A stretch of 64,000 nt of DNA, taken from NCBI RefSeq assembly GCF_014642075.1, contig NZ_BMIK01000013.1:1-64000 (forward strand). Direction: 5' to 3'. This stretch comes from Parapedobacter defluvii. Lineage in GTDB: Bacteria; Bacteroidota; Bacteroidia; Sphingobacteriales; Sphingobacteriaceae. Positions within the stretch are counted from its first letter, which is position 1; each line of letters begins with the position of its first letter. Position numbers and translations under genes: made by a program. The notes under the pieces were generated by a model. That model searched no databases. It had not been told where the DNA came from and saw only the letters and a list, made by a program, of their open reading frames with translations. Positions 35,200 through 44,500 of this stretch are shown piece after piece.

Positions 35200-36546
35200 T
35201 CACAAATACTGCCGGGCTTTGATGGCTAAGTACTTGTTAATTGTATGAACCGTCAGGTCTTCCGGAGGTGTCAGAACAGCTTGTATGCCATGGAGATTCA
35301 ACTCACGGACAATCTGCTTTTTCTCATAGGCAAATTTGGAAGCAATGGTATGTAAATAGATTTCTTCGACATCCGCAGCGGGTTTATTCGTCAGCCTTGT
35401 CAGTTCGGTATTTTCGAAGAAAACCACAACCAATGCATGGAATTTGGCAATTCGCTTCAGGATCGGAAGCTGCCGTTTCATACCCGACATACTTTCGAAA
35501 TTGGTAAAGAAGACCAGTAAACTCCGTTGCTTGGCGGTCTGCCGGATGGTTGTATACAGCAGTTCCATATTCGTTTCCAAATAACGTGTTTTTTCCTTAT
35601 AAAGGACTTCCATGATCCGGCCAAGCTGCCCCGCCTTCCGGTCTGCCGGTATCACCGCTCCTTTCCGGTCGGAAATCGTAATTAACCCTGCCTTATCTTC
35701 TTTCAGCATCACCACCTTGGAAAGCGCCAGACTGGCGTTGATGGCATAATCGAGGAGGCTGAGCGCGTGAAAGGGCATGCGCATGGCGCGGGATTTATCC
35801 AGCACGCAATAGATGGACTGCGAACGTTCGTCGGTATAGGCATTCACCATCAACTGACCCTGCCGGGCCGTCGCCTTCCAGTTGAGCGTACGGTAATCAT
35901 CCCCCGGAACATACTGTTTAATCTGATCAAACTCCATGCTGTGTCCGACACGGCGTATCCGCTTGCTGCCGTAATCGCTGACCCGCTGCGATACAGCCAT
36001 CAGCTCGTATTTGCGGAGCTGGGTGAATGACGGGTAAACCGGTACTATTTCGGGGTTACCTGCGGTAAACCGCCGCTCGATGAGGGTAAGGGGCGACTTT
36101 ACATATAACCGGATCCTGCCGAACGCATATTCGCCCCGTTTAACCGGCCGGAGCTGATAGGCAAGGATCTTGCTCCCGCCAATCGGCAACCGGGTCTGAA
36201 ACCCGATATCCCTCCGCTGGAACTGGACGGGTACCTCATCGATGATCCCTACCTGAACCGGGAAGCGGTAGCGGCTTTCTATATAAATGCTGATTTCGTT
36301 GTCGTCGCCGTTGCTCAGCCGCTCAGGGGTACGCCGATGGGCGTATATCCCTTCACGCTGGCGATAAAGAAGGAAAACATCAATGGCCAGCAGCAGTAGC
36401 AACGCATACAAACCGATGGTAGGGAGGAAATCGATGGCTGGAAAAAAGAACGCCAGCAGGTATAACACCGACACCGTGCCCAACGCGGCAAACAGGCGCC
36501 CCGTGAGGAACAGATTCACATAAAAATTTTGGAAAAACCGTTTCAC
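35200..36546 (-). CDS. DUF58 domain protein
   Basis: A 448-residue membrane protein with two N-terminal helices (LFAALGTVSVLYLLAFFFPA and IGLYALLLLLAIDVFLLY) and the DUF58 region RVGHSMEFDQIKQYVPGDDY followed by RTLNWKATARQGQLMVNAYT. A von Willebrand A-like fold runs to the end (IYCVLDKSRAMRMPFHALSL). DUF58 proteins are usually coded with MoxR ATPases and VWA proteins; none is next to it, but TPM and LemA genes follow upstream in the same orientation. The role is unknown, possibly in envelope protein assembly. Confidence 0.88.
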   Translation of the reverse strand: MKRFFQNFYVNLFLTGRLFAALGTVSVLYLLAFFFPAIDFLPTIGLYALLLLLAIDVFLLYRQREGIYAHRRTPERLSNGDDNEISIYIESRYRFPVQVGIIDEVPVQFQRRDIGFQTRLPIGGSKILAYQLRPVKRGEYAFGRIRLYVKSPLTLIERRFTAGNPEIVPVYPSFTQLRKYELMAVSQRVSDYGSKRIRRVGHSMEFDQIKQYVPGDDYRTLNWKATARQGQLMVNAYTDERSQSIYCVLDKSRAMRMPFHALSLLDYAINASLALSKVVMLKEDKAGLITISDRKGAVIPADRKAGQLGRIMEVLYKEKTRYLETNMELLYTTIRQTAKQRSLLVFFTNFESMSGMKRQLPILKRIAKFHALVVVFFENTELTRLTNKPAADVEEIYLHTIASKFAYEKKQIVRELNLHGIQAVLTPPEDLTVHTINKYLAIKARQYL

Positions 36547-36597
36547 TGGCTAGCTACATTTTCACAAAAGATCACGAAGACTTTTCGGTTTTTCCGT

Positions 36598-37386
36598 CTA
36601 CCACCTACCGCTGGCACCGCCGCCGCCGAAACCACCCCCACCGAAGCCACCAAAGCCGCCTCCACCACCAAAGCCACCGCCGCCGAAGCCGCCACCACCA
36701 CCGTGGCCACCACGGCCCATACCGCTCAACAGTGTCCACCACAGCAGGTCAGAGGCCCCACGGCTACCCATTACACGACCGCCACCGCGACCACCGCCAC
36801 GTCCAACTATCGCGATGATGACCACGATAATAATCACAAGCAGGAAAAGTCCGCCCACAGCGCCGCCGCCATCCTCTTTCTTGGGAGGAGCCTGGTACTC
36901 ACCCTTGGTATACGCAATAAGCGCGTCGGTTGCCCGGTCAATGCCTGTAAAATAATCACCCTGACGGAAAGCAGGTTTTATCTCATTTTCGATGATGCGG
37001 TAGGCAATCGCATCGGGCACAGCACCTTCCACGCCATACCCTGTCTGGATGGTCACGGCCCGGTCTCCCAAAGCAACCAGCAACAAAATCCCGTTATTAT
37101 GTTCTTTTCCGCCTATGCCCCAACGCTGGGCCAACCGTACACCATAGTCTGCAATATCGTATTGACCCGTTGACTGCATGATGACAACCGCAATCTGCGT
37201 GGATGTGCTGTCATCAAAAGCAACCAGCTTACGTTCCAGCTGCTGTACCTGAGCTGCCGACAGCGTCTGCGTGTAGTCATTTACCAGTTTATTGGGGGTA
37301 GCGGGAAAGTCCTGAGCCCATACGGTACCCACGGTCAGCACCGCACAGACAATCGCCACGAAGAACTTATTCTTTCCCATCACCAA
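36598..37386 (-). CDS. TPM domain protein with Gly-rich tail (YgcG family)
   Basis: A 262-residue membrane-anchored protein with signal peptide ending TVWAQ and a TPM domain (about 25-150: LVNDYTQTLSAAQVQQLERK, VVIMQSTGQYDIADYGVRLA and QRWGIGGKEHNNGILLLVAL). One hydrophobic helix (GLFLLVIIIVVIIAIVG) follows, then a tail built of GGGFGGGG-type repeats to the C-terminus (GGGASGRW). The layout is that of YgcG/Psb32-like proteins with unknown function. It overlaps the next TPM gene by 20 bp, so they are translated together. LemA is the third partner; LemA-TPM pairs are common. Confidence 0.9.
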   Translation of the reverse strand: MVMGKNKFFVAIVCAVLTVGTVWAQDFPATPNKLVNDYTQTLSAAQVQQLERKLVAFDDSTSTQIAVVIMQSTGQYDIADYGVRLAQRWGIGGKEHNNGILLLVALGDRAVTIQTGYGVEGAVPDAIAYRIIENEIKPAFRQGDYFTGIDRATDALIAYTKGEYQAPPKKEDGGGAVGGLFLLVIIIVVIIAIVGRGGGRGGGRVMGSRGASDLLWWTLLSGMGRGGHGGGGGFGGGGFGGGGGFGGFGGGGFGGGGASGRW

Positions 37387-37804
37387 AGGCTATATCGTTA
37401 GGCAATTCATTGACATCATCCGCTTCGCGGGGAAAGAAGCGTTTCAGTTGTTCTCCCGCATGTGCGATCCCCGCAATAAGCCCCTGCACCAAATCGCCTG
37501 CCTTAAAGTGCTTCAGCATCAACTCCTTTGTTTCCTCCCAGAAATCAGCAGGCACCCGTGTGTGAATCCCTTTATCGCCCAGGATGGCAAACTGGTGATC
37601 TTCCGTGGCCAAATAAATCAACACACCATTGTGAAGAGCCGTTTTGTCCATACCCAGCCGTTCAAAATACACCATCGCCCGGTCCAATGGCTCCCCCTTA
37701 CAATGGGGTTCCACGGCCAGTCGGATTTCGCCCGATGTACGTGCTTCGGCCTGTTGAATGGCGAAAACGATTTTTTCCTGCTGTTCGTCGGTGAATGCTT
37801 GCAT
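37367..37804 (-). CDS. TPM domain protein, cytoplasmic type
   Basis: A 145-residue protein with no signal peptide and one TPM domain: FTDEQQEKIVFAIQQAEART, SGEIRLAVEP, YFERLGMDKTALHNGVLIYL and AILGDKGIHTRVPADFW. It lies between LemA and the Gly-rich TPM protein, 6 bp from the LemA gene and overlapping the next. Such LemA-TPM-TPM sets are found in many Bacteroidota. The function is unknown; membrane or phosphatase roles have been suggested for the family. Confidence 0.9.
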   Translation of the reverse strand: MQAFTDEQQEKIVFAIQQAEARTSGEIRLAVEPHCKGEPLDRAMVYFERLGMDKTALHNGVLIYLATEDHQFAILGDKGIHTRVPADFWEETKELMLKHFKAGDLVQGLIAGIAHAGEQLKRFFPREADDVNELPNDIAFGDGKE

Positions 37805-37810
37805 ATCCCC

Positions 37811-38392
37811 TTAAAACTGCACTTCAGGAGCCTGATTAGCGCCTGCTTCTGCGGTGAAATAGCCCTTTTGCTTAAACCCAAAAATACCCGCAGTCAGGTT
37901 ATTCGGGAATCGCCGTACCGATGAGTTGTATTCCTGTGTGGCTTCATTGAATGCCCGGCGTTCGGTGCTGATCCGGTTTTCCGTACCTTCCAGCTGCGCC
38001 TGCAGTTCCAGGAAATTCTGGTTGGCCTTCAATTCGGGATAGCGCTCTACGGTGACCAACAGGCGGCCCAGTGATTGCGACAGGGCATCCTGCGACTGCT
38101 GGAATTGCTGAATCGCTTCGGGTGTCAGGTTGTCAGGGTCGACCGTAACCGACGAAGCCTTGGCCCGTGCTTCGATCACCTGGGTAAGGGTTTCCTGCTC
38201 AAAGTTGGCTGCGCCCTTCACTGTATTGACCAGATTGGGAATCAGATCGGCACGGCGTTGGTACGCATTTTCTACCTGTGCCCATTTACCCTTCACGTTT
38301 TCCTCCAGGTTAACGAGGGTGTTGTAACCGCAGGAGCTGAATGACAAGGCGGCGAATAAGCCTACCATTGCAACCAATAATCGTTTCTTCAT
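37811..38392 (-). CDS. LemA family protein, lipoprotein-like
   Basis: A 193-residue helical protein of the LemA family. The start MKKRLLVAMVGLFAALSFSS ends at a Cys (SFSSCGYN), a lipobox-like site. The family marks follow: NLEENVKGKWAQVENAYQRR, ADLIPNLVNTVKGAANFEQE, then FNEATQEYNSSVRRFPNN near the C-terminus. The long helices predict a four-helix bundle beneath a membrane anchor. First gene of the LemA-TPM-TPM unit. The function is unknown. The ATG at 38392 is chosen as the signal begins there. Confidence 0.9.
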   Translation of the reverse strand: MKKRLLVAMVGLFAALSFSSCGYNTLVNLEENVKGKWAQVENAYQRRADLIPNLVNTVKGAANFEQETLTQVIEARAKASSVTVDPDNLTPEAIQQFQQSQDALSQSLGRLLVTVERYPELKANQNFLELQAQLEGTENRISTERRAFNEATQEYNSSVRRFPNNLTAGIFGFKQKGYFTAEAGANQAPEVQF

Positions 38393-38450
38393 GTTGACTG
38401 AATTTAAATTCATTATTGCCACTAATTTACTACTTTGATGGCAAAATTCA

Positions 38451-38458
38451 TACCTTTG
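38451..38458 (+). promoter_or_regulatory. -7 element of the flavoprotein gene
   Basis: TACCTTTG lies downstream of the first in-frame ATG codons (38435-38438) and 33 nt before ATG 38492, which points to the later start. Confidence 0.45.
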
Positions 38459-38491
38459 TTACACTTCGGGATAAAAACCCGACATCCTAGC

Positions 38492-40033
38492 ATGCAGCGC
38501 GAAATCGAATTAGGCATTCTCCCGGAGAAAATCGCTGACGAAACCCATATCGTCCAACAAGGTGCAGCGCAGTTAAATATTGCTCCAGCACGCATCAAGG
38601 GCGTAAAAATACGCAAGCGTTCCATCGATGCACGGGGGAGACAGGTGGTTTTCCGTATCCGCGTTATCTTTTATATCGACGAAACTCCGACGCCCGAAAT
38701 CCTGAATGTGCAATATGCCAATGTTGCAGACGCACCACACGTAGTTATTATCGGGGCAGGGCCAGCCGGATTGTTTGCCGCCCTTCGGTGCCTGGAAAGG
38801 GGGTTGCGGCCCGTCCTCGTAGAGCGGGGAAAGAATGTGCAGGAACGGCGGCGGGACCTGGCGGCATTAAACAAAGCAGGTATTGTAAACCCGGATTCCA
38901 ACTACTGTTTCGGCGAAGGAGGGGCCGGCACCTATTCAGACGGCAAGCTGTATACGCGATCCAACAAACGGGGAGATGTACAACGGGTTCTGCAGATCCT
39001 CGTTGCACACGGTGCCACGGAAGATATCCTGGTAGATGCACGGCCCCACATCGGCACCAACAAGTTGCCGCATATCATCCAAGCAATACGCCACACCATC
39101 CTGGAATACGGCGGTGAAATCCATTTCAACAGCCGGGTGGTAACTATCACCGAAGCCTTTGGCCGGGCAACGGGGGTAACGTTGGCTTCGGGTGAACACA
39201 TCGAAGCGAATCATATTATACTCGCCACCGGGCATTCGGCGCGCGATCTTTTTGAGCTCTTCCACCGCAAGCGCTGGCTTGCCGAACCCAAACCTTTTGC
39301 ACTCGGTGTCCGCATTGAGCACCCCCAGGAAATCATCGACCAGGCACAGTACCATTGCGCCGTGCGGAGCGAACACCTGCCTCCGGCCTATTACAGCCTG
39401 GTAGAGCAAGTGGATGGCCGGGGTGTCTTTTCCTTTTGCATGTGCCCCGGTGGTGTGATAGCCCCCTGTGCGACAGACAAAGGAGAAGTGGTGGTCAACG
39501 GTTGGTCGCCCTCTAAGCGCAACAACCCCTATGCCAACTCCGGCACGGTGGTACAGGTCAATCTGGAAGATGTACCCCACGCGGCACGGTATCCGTTTGC
39601 CCTCCTGGATTTTCAGCATGAGGTGGAGGAAAGGGCATACGTAGTGGGTGGCGGCAACCTGGTAGCTCCGGCACAGCGGATGGTGGATTTTGTACAGGGA
39701 AAACTTTCTGACAGCTTGCCCGCCAATTCGTACAAGCCCGGAACCAAAAGTGCCCTGCTTTCCGAAGTGCTCCCTCCGTTCGTTCACGATGCCCTGCGAA
39801 AAGCCCTGCCCTTGTTTGGCAAGAAAATGAAAGGTTACTACACCAACGAAGCCATCTTGGTCGGGGTGGAATCACGCACCTCATCGCCCATCCGTATCCC
39901 GCGTGACAAGGACACCCTGCAGCATCCACAGATCAAGGGATTGTATCCCTGTGGTGAGGGTGCCGGCTATGCCGGAGGAATCGTGTCTGCCGCCATTGAC
40001 GGCATGAACTGTGCGGATGCGATAACCGATTGA
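38492..40033 (+). CDS. FAD-dependent oxidoreductase (FAD-dependent dehydrogenase family)
   Basis: A cytoplasmic flavoprotein of 513 residues. The N-terminal 80 residues (MQREIELGILPEKIADETHI and RIKGVKIRKRSIDARGRQVV) are a small domain typical of this family. The FAD-binding Rossmann motif is VVIIGAGPAGLFAALRCLER, then SNYCFGEGGAGTYSDGKLYT, GVFSFCMCPGGVIAPCATDK and, near the end, YPCGEGAGYAGGIVSAAIDG. The substrate is unknown. The start at 38492 is chosen from the promoter position and family start; an upstream frame to 38435 is open. Divergent from LemA. Confidence 0.9.
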   Translation: MQREIELGILPEKIADETHIVQQGAAQLNIAPARIKGVKIRKRSIDARGRQVVFRIRVIFYIDETPTPEILNVQYANVADAPHVVIIGAGPAGLFAALRCLERGLRPVLVERGKNVQERRRDLAALNKAGIVNPDSNYCFGEGGAGTYSDGKLYTRSNKRGDVQRVLQILVAHGATEDILVDARPHIGTNKLPHIIQAIRHTILEYGGEIHFNSRVVTITEAFGRATGVTLASGEHIEANHIILATGHSARDLFELFHRKRWLAEPKPFALGVRIEHPQEIIDQAQYHCAVRSEHLPPAYYSLVEQVDGRGVFSFCMCPGGVIAPCATDKGEVVVNGWSPSKRNNPYANSGTVVQVNLEDVPHAARYPFALLDFQHEVEERAYVVGGGNLVAPAQRMVDFVQGKLSDSLPANSYKPGTKSALLSEVLPPFVHDALRKALPLFGKKMKGYYTNEAILVGVESRTSSPIRIPRDKDTLQHPQIKGLYPCGEGAGYAGGIVSAAIDGMNCADAITD

Positions 40034-40092
40034 AAAAATAATTGGAAAATAACCTGCTGTTGCCTTACATTTGCTAACGGTAACAACGATCA

Positions 40093-40165
40093 GCGAAAGT
40101 AGCTCAGTTGGTAGAGCATCAGCTTCCCAAGCTGAGGGTCGCGAGTTCGAGCCTCGTCTTTCGCT
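40093..40165 (+). tRNA. tRNA-Gly(CCC)
   Basis: A 73-nt cloverleaf without encoded CCA. Acceptor GCGAAAG pairs with CTTTCGC, D arm GCTC/GAGC, anticodon stem TCAGC/GCTGA with loop TTCCCAA (anticodon CCC, Gly GGG codons), T arm GCGAG/CTCGT with loop TTCGAGC. It marks the change from core genes on the left to accessory genes on the right. Confidence 0.93.
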
Positions 40166-40246
40166 CAGCTGATTAAGCATATTAGTCCCATTGCTAACCA
40201 AGCATTGGCCAAAGCCTGTGGTGAATACTTGATGATATGCAATAAC

Positions 40247-40702
40247 TTAATTTAAGGAATATTGATAGAATCTCCCCTTCTTCTCGCCTTTGATCGCTCC
40301 TTGTTTGAGTAAAAAGGACAGCCGCACTTTCACGTTAGCTTCTAACCGTTCAAAATTACCGTTCGGTTCATACTTGGTCTTGATCTCATCCAGGATCTCA
40401 TCCCGGTTCCCTTTTCCCAGGGTTTTAATCACAAACAGGATCCGCTTATCCACACTGTCGGAGACATTGTATTCCGACGGGACGTTAATTTTCAGCTGCC
40501 TGTTCATCTCACGTTCGGCTTTCCCGCTGTCAGTCCGGCTTTGTAACCGCTTTGATTTGTCCGCATCAAAACCCGGACCGACCGTCATATCGGTTTCTGA
40601 CTTCAATCCGGCAATTGTGGTATCGATACTCCTTAATTCGGCTGCCAGTTTTTCCCTCCGTTCGGTCAGGAATTCTATCACGTCAAGTTCCGATATTTTC
40701 AT
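40247..40702 (-). CDS. hypothetical protein, coiled coil plus winged-helix-like C-terminus
   Basis: A 151-residue cytoplasmic protein of no recognised family. The N-terminus (MKISELDVIEFLTERREKLA and AAELRSIDTTIAGLKSET) predicts a short coiled coil; a polar linker rich in Asp, Lys and Arg follows. The C-terminal third (ILFVIKTLGKGNRDEILDEI, LEANVKVRLSFLLKQGAIKG, EKKGRFYQYSL) has the rhythm of a winged helix: helix, recognition-like helix, then a beta wing. It is divergent from the lanA-like gene, with palindromes in the gap, so a DNA-binding regulator of that locus is possible. It could equally be a tRNA-linked accessory gene. Confidence 0.6.
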   Translation of the reverse strand: MKISELDVIEFLTERREKLAAELRSIDTTIAGLKSETDMTVGPGFDADKSKRLQSRTDSGKAEREMNRQLKINVPSEYNVSDSVDKRILFVIKTLGKGNRDEILDEIKTKYEPNGNFERLEANVKVRLSFLLKQGAIKGEKKGRFYQYSLN

Positions 40703-40801
40703 ATCAAGCATTTTTAAATGAGTTAATCACCTTCAAAATTAAACAACCAAAGTTAAGTTAGCAAATTATAAATATAGGAAAACAGCCGATGGTAAAAACA
40801 G

Positions 40802-40827
40802 TTCGTACGTACGAAACGGCGTTTCGT
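40802..40827. promoter_or_regulatory. overlapping palindromes in the lanA-like control region
   Basis: TTCGTACGTACGAA (40802-40815) is a perfect palindrome and overlaps ACGAAACG-G-CGTTTCGT (40811-40827), a perfect 8+1+8 inverted repeat. They lie between the minus-strand gene and the precursor gene, about 85-110 bp before its ATG. The layout is that of an operator with two alternative or stacked sites. Confidence 0.55.
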
Positions 40828-40912
40828 TATATTAAATCCCGCGTTCGCAAATTAAATTTTTAAATACACTCCCGACAATGCAATTTTCCATACTAATTAA
40901 AACAAACTAATT

Positions 40913-41092
40913 ATGGAAAAGCCACTTGAAAACAACGTTGAGAATTACCTCCGAATCGAAAAGGAATTCATAGGTTCCGCGGATTACTTCCCAAGCAACT
41001 CCGCCTCATTCTGGGATTTGATAGATACCGTGAGCAGTATGACGGTCACCGGTACCACCACCTCGAACAAGACAACCACCGGTGCTTACTAA
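40913..41092 (+). CDS. putative RiPP precursor peptide, Ser/Thr-rich, no Cys
   Basis: A 59-residue peptide coded from ATG 40913 to TAA 41090. The first 40 residues look like a leader (MEKPLENNVENYLRIEKEFI, then GSADYFPSNSASFWDLIDTV): acidic, with aromatic residues. The last 19 are a core with eight Thr and three Ser: SSMTVTGTTTSNKTTTGAY. There is no Cys at all, so no lanthionine can form. It lies upstream of a LanB dehydratase, which acts on Ser/Thr through glutamylation; the expected product is a linear peptide with dehydrobutyrine and dehydroalanine. No double-Gly motif is seen, and no protease or exporter is adjacent. The role as precursor is inferred from composition and position. Confidence 0.72.
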   Translation: MEKPLENNVENYLRIEKEFIGSADYFPSNSASFWDLIDTVSSMTVTGTTTSNKTTTGAY

Positions 41093-41159
41093 AAAAGCGA
41101 AACGTTTTCAAAGGCCACTTGACACGGCGGGCTTGACGCAAGGGCGTAGCGGAGCAAAC

Positions 41160-41537
41160 GTGTTTGGTTGCATTTTGGTGGAAAATGAATATTTAGCCAT
41201 CGAGATGATGCAGGAATACATCCATACCCATGAAAATCTCCTGTTGCTGGGGACAGCTCAAACGCTTGCTGAATTGAGGCACCTGACCATTAAACTCAAG
41301 CCGGAGATCATTTTTTTGGACCTGATTATCCCCTCCGGCGGATACAGGGATTTCGATTATGGCATGTTACCGGACCATGCAACCGTTGTCGTCGTTTCGG
41401 GTATTCCGCTGGCCTTGTATGACAAAAAGCACCTGCTTAAAAATCCGATCGAATTGCCCAAACCCGTATCCCACGAAAGTTTCAACAAATGCGTGGAACG
41501 GGTCATAAAAGAAAGGAAGAGGGAAGCATGCCGATAA
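41160..41537 (+). CDS. stand-alone receiver (REC) domain protein
   Basis: About 125 residues with one response-regulator receiver fold and no output domain. It begins VFGCILVENEYLAIEMMQEY (acidic pocket formed by Glu residues instead of the usual Asp pair), with the phospho-acceptor Asp in KPEIIFLDLIIPSGGYRDFD, the switch Ser in VVVVSGIPLAL and a Lys-Pro near IELPKPVSHESF. The start is uncertain: GTG 41160 has GGAG upstream and begins the fold exactly, but GTG 41082 overlaps the precursor stop and is also in frame. Its end overlaps lanB by 10 bp. The receiver resembles LytTR-type ones, so the nearby LytS/LytTR pair may be its phospho-partner. Confidence 0.7.
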   Translation: MFGCILVENEYLAIEMMQEYIHTHENLLLLGTAQTLAELRHLTIKLKPEIIFLDLIIPSGGYRDFDYGMLPDHATVVVVSGIPLALYDKKHLLKNPIELPKPVSHESFNKCVERVIKERKREACR

Positions 41538-44500
41538 AAGGGGAATCAGGCGATTATTTTGTTGTCCGTACACCGAGACTGCCGTTAAAGGCATTGAACG
41601 GAATTCACCGGACTGACCCCTCAACGGTTTCAACTTTTATCGGGGCACTAAGAACCCTCGACCCGCAGGTCGAGGATGCGCTGTTCCTTGCCAGTAGGAT
41701 ACTTCACGATGAAATCAAACACCATCTTGACAATAACCTGCAATTTCCTGAAAAACTCGCTGTTACCGCCTATAAATACCTGCTGCGGATGTCAAGCCGG
41801 GCGACCCCTTTTGGCTTGTTCTCTTCCATAGCCCATGGCACGGTCGAGCCGGCCCAAACCGATATCCGGTTGACCGGTAACATCGCCCCGCATACCCGCA
41901 TCGACATGGAGTTGTTCGAATCCATGCGCGACACCCTCCTGTTGGACCAAGCATGTTATCCTTTTCTTACATTCTTTCCCAACAGCTCAATACATATACA
42001 CGAAGACCACTACCGCTTTTTCATCTACCGCAATCGCGACGGCAGGCAGGAATGTCATTGGATCCGCGTGGCAAAAAACCCACTGATCGAGGCTATCCTG
42101 CAACGGGCACGGACCGGCGCCACCTTCGCCGCCCTGCTCGAAACTGCCGCCGCTTTTCACATCCCCCAAGAGCGGGGAAAGGATTTCATCATCCGGTTAA
42201 CCTATGAGCAATTGCTGCACACAGACCTGGAGCCTACAATATCCGGAGATACCCAATTATCGGCCATTCAGTCCCTGCTTGGAAAAGTAACAGGGACCGG
42301 TAATGTGCCGTCAAAGTACTCCGGGTATTTGAAGCTCTGGAAGCTTTTGAGCCGGGTAAACAAGCAGAATGGCAGATTGGCAAGACTAGCTGCCCCGATG
42401 CCCGTTACCATCTTCCAGACCGATTCACTTACACACACGCATACCTGTAAACTCGGCAAAAGCCTTACGGACACGATTACACGTGAAATTGCCGAGCTGC
42501 ATCCGCTTTACCAAAATCCGATTCCCAAACACCTATGTGAATTCCGCGACCGCTTTTCTGAGCGGTATGGAGAGCAGGAAGTACCGCTGCTTGAGGCCCT
42601 TGATCTGGACCGGGGAGTCGGTTACGGCAACCCTACGGCCCAATATTTTCACGAAAACCCCTTGCTTGACGGACTCAGCTTCGCTCACGCAGCAAATGCC
42701 CGAACCGGAGATGCTTCCGAAAAAATCTTTCGTAAATACCTGTCTACCGTTCCGGAACGTGGACAGCGCATTCTGAAATTGGAACCGGAGGATTTAGCCG
42801 GTCTGCAGCAAGGCGGGGGCATCCCGATTCTTCCCGATCAGGGATGCTATGCCCTAGGAAACCTACTGACTACAAATCCCGGCAAACAACCCGATCCCCA
42901 AAACTTCCGCTTTCACCTGCTGGCCTGTGGGGGACCGTCGTCTATTCCGTTGATGACCCGGTTTGCACACCTCGATAGCCGTTTGCTGGAAAGCCTGAAA
43001 GATAGTGCCGCAGCCGAACAACAACTCTATCCCGATGAAGTTATCGCCGAAATCGTGCATATGCCGGGTAAACGGATCGGCAACATTCTGCTACGCCCGT
43101 CATTGCATCCCTATGAAATACCCGTGCTGGGACGGAGCACCTTACCCATGGAATACCAGATCGGCCTATCGGACATCCTGGTGTCGGTCACAGCCGGTGA
43201 AGTGGTATTGCGTTCGAAACGGCTTGACAAAATCATCAGGCCAAGGCTGAGCTCCGCACACAATTACCAGTCTGGCATGAACGTGTACCGTTTCCTTTGC
43301 GACGTTCAGGAACAGCATGCATACCGGCTGTTCTGGGATTGGGGCGATTCGCCCAGATACCACACATTCCTCCCCAGGGTGTGCTACAAACACCTGATCC
43401 TGCACAGGGCACAATGGAACATTCCGTCACATGTTTACAGGGAGATAAAGAATCTTGCCAAAAATCGGGCTATAGACACTGTCCGGCATCGTTACGGGAT
43501 ACCCGAGGACGTTGTTCTTGCCGATGGTGACAATGAAATTCCGCTGAAGCTTACCAACGGGCTATCGGAACGTATCTTTCTCCACGCATTGAAGGCAGGG
43601 AATGTGCGGCTTTATGAGCCATTGTATCCCGAATTTTTTTCACCGGTGGTTGATGAACGGGGAAGATCTTACCACAACGAAATCATCATTCCTTTCTTTC
43701 TGCGCGGGAATTCTTCCCTGGCCCGAAAGCGGAAGATACATTGCAATTCTTCCGTACAACGTGTTTTCCCACCAGGCAGTGAGTGGGTTTACCTGAAACT
43801 GTATTGCGGTCAAAAGGAAACTGACCGGATTATTGCCAATCACCTTTCCCCCTTTCTGGCCGGTATTGCCAAAGAAATCCCGCTGAAAAAATGGTATTTC
43901 ATCCGTTACCGGGATACGGACCATCACCTGCGGGTGCGGTTTCATCTTGAAGATGCCGGCAATGCTCCGAAACTGATGACCTTATTAAACAACAAGTTCG
44001 GAAAATTGATCGAAAGCAGAACCGTCCATAGCATCCAGTATGACACCTATATCCGGGAGGTAGAACGGTACGGAGGTAAAAGTATCGAACTCTGCGAAGC
44101 GATTTTCCATCAACACAGCGAATTTGTGCTGCGGATTGCTCCGATGTTCCTTAAACCGGAAATGGGACAAGGAAGATGGATGCTTGCGATGAAAGGGGTG
44201 GATCAGCTGCTGGACGCATTCGCAATTTCCAACCCGGGAAAACTCGATTTGGTATCCGCCTGGCGTTCGGCCATGCTTACGGAATACGCCAAACCGGACG
44301 AACTCAAACGGAAACTTGACGTCCGTTACCGTGAGGTGAAAAGTAATCTTACGGACTATATGGAAAGGGGAGGGATCTATCCACCGGTTCATGGAGACCT
44401 GCGGAGCTCGATCGTATCCTTTGCCAATGGTATAAAACTTGCCTTTGGCAAAGACTGGTCAATATCGGGCCGCAATGAAACGACCAATCTGTTGTTCAGT

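Noticed and set aside
36529-37173. Thr/Ala-rich plus-strand frame over the TPM gene
   Set aside because: Antisense of the Gly-rich repeat tail, which reads as Thr/Ala/Pro repeats on the other strand; low complexity, no start signal.
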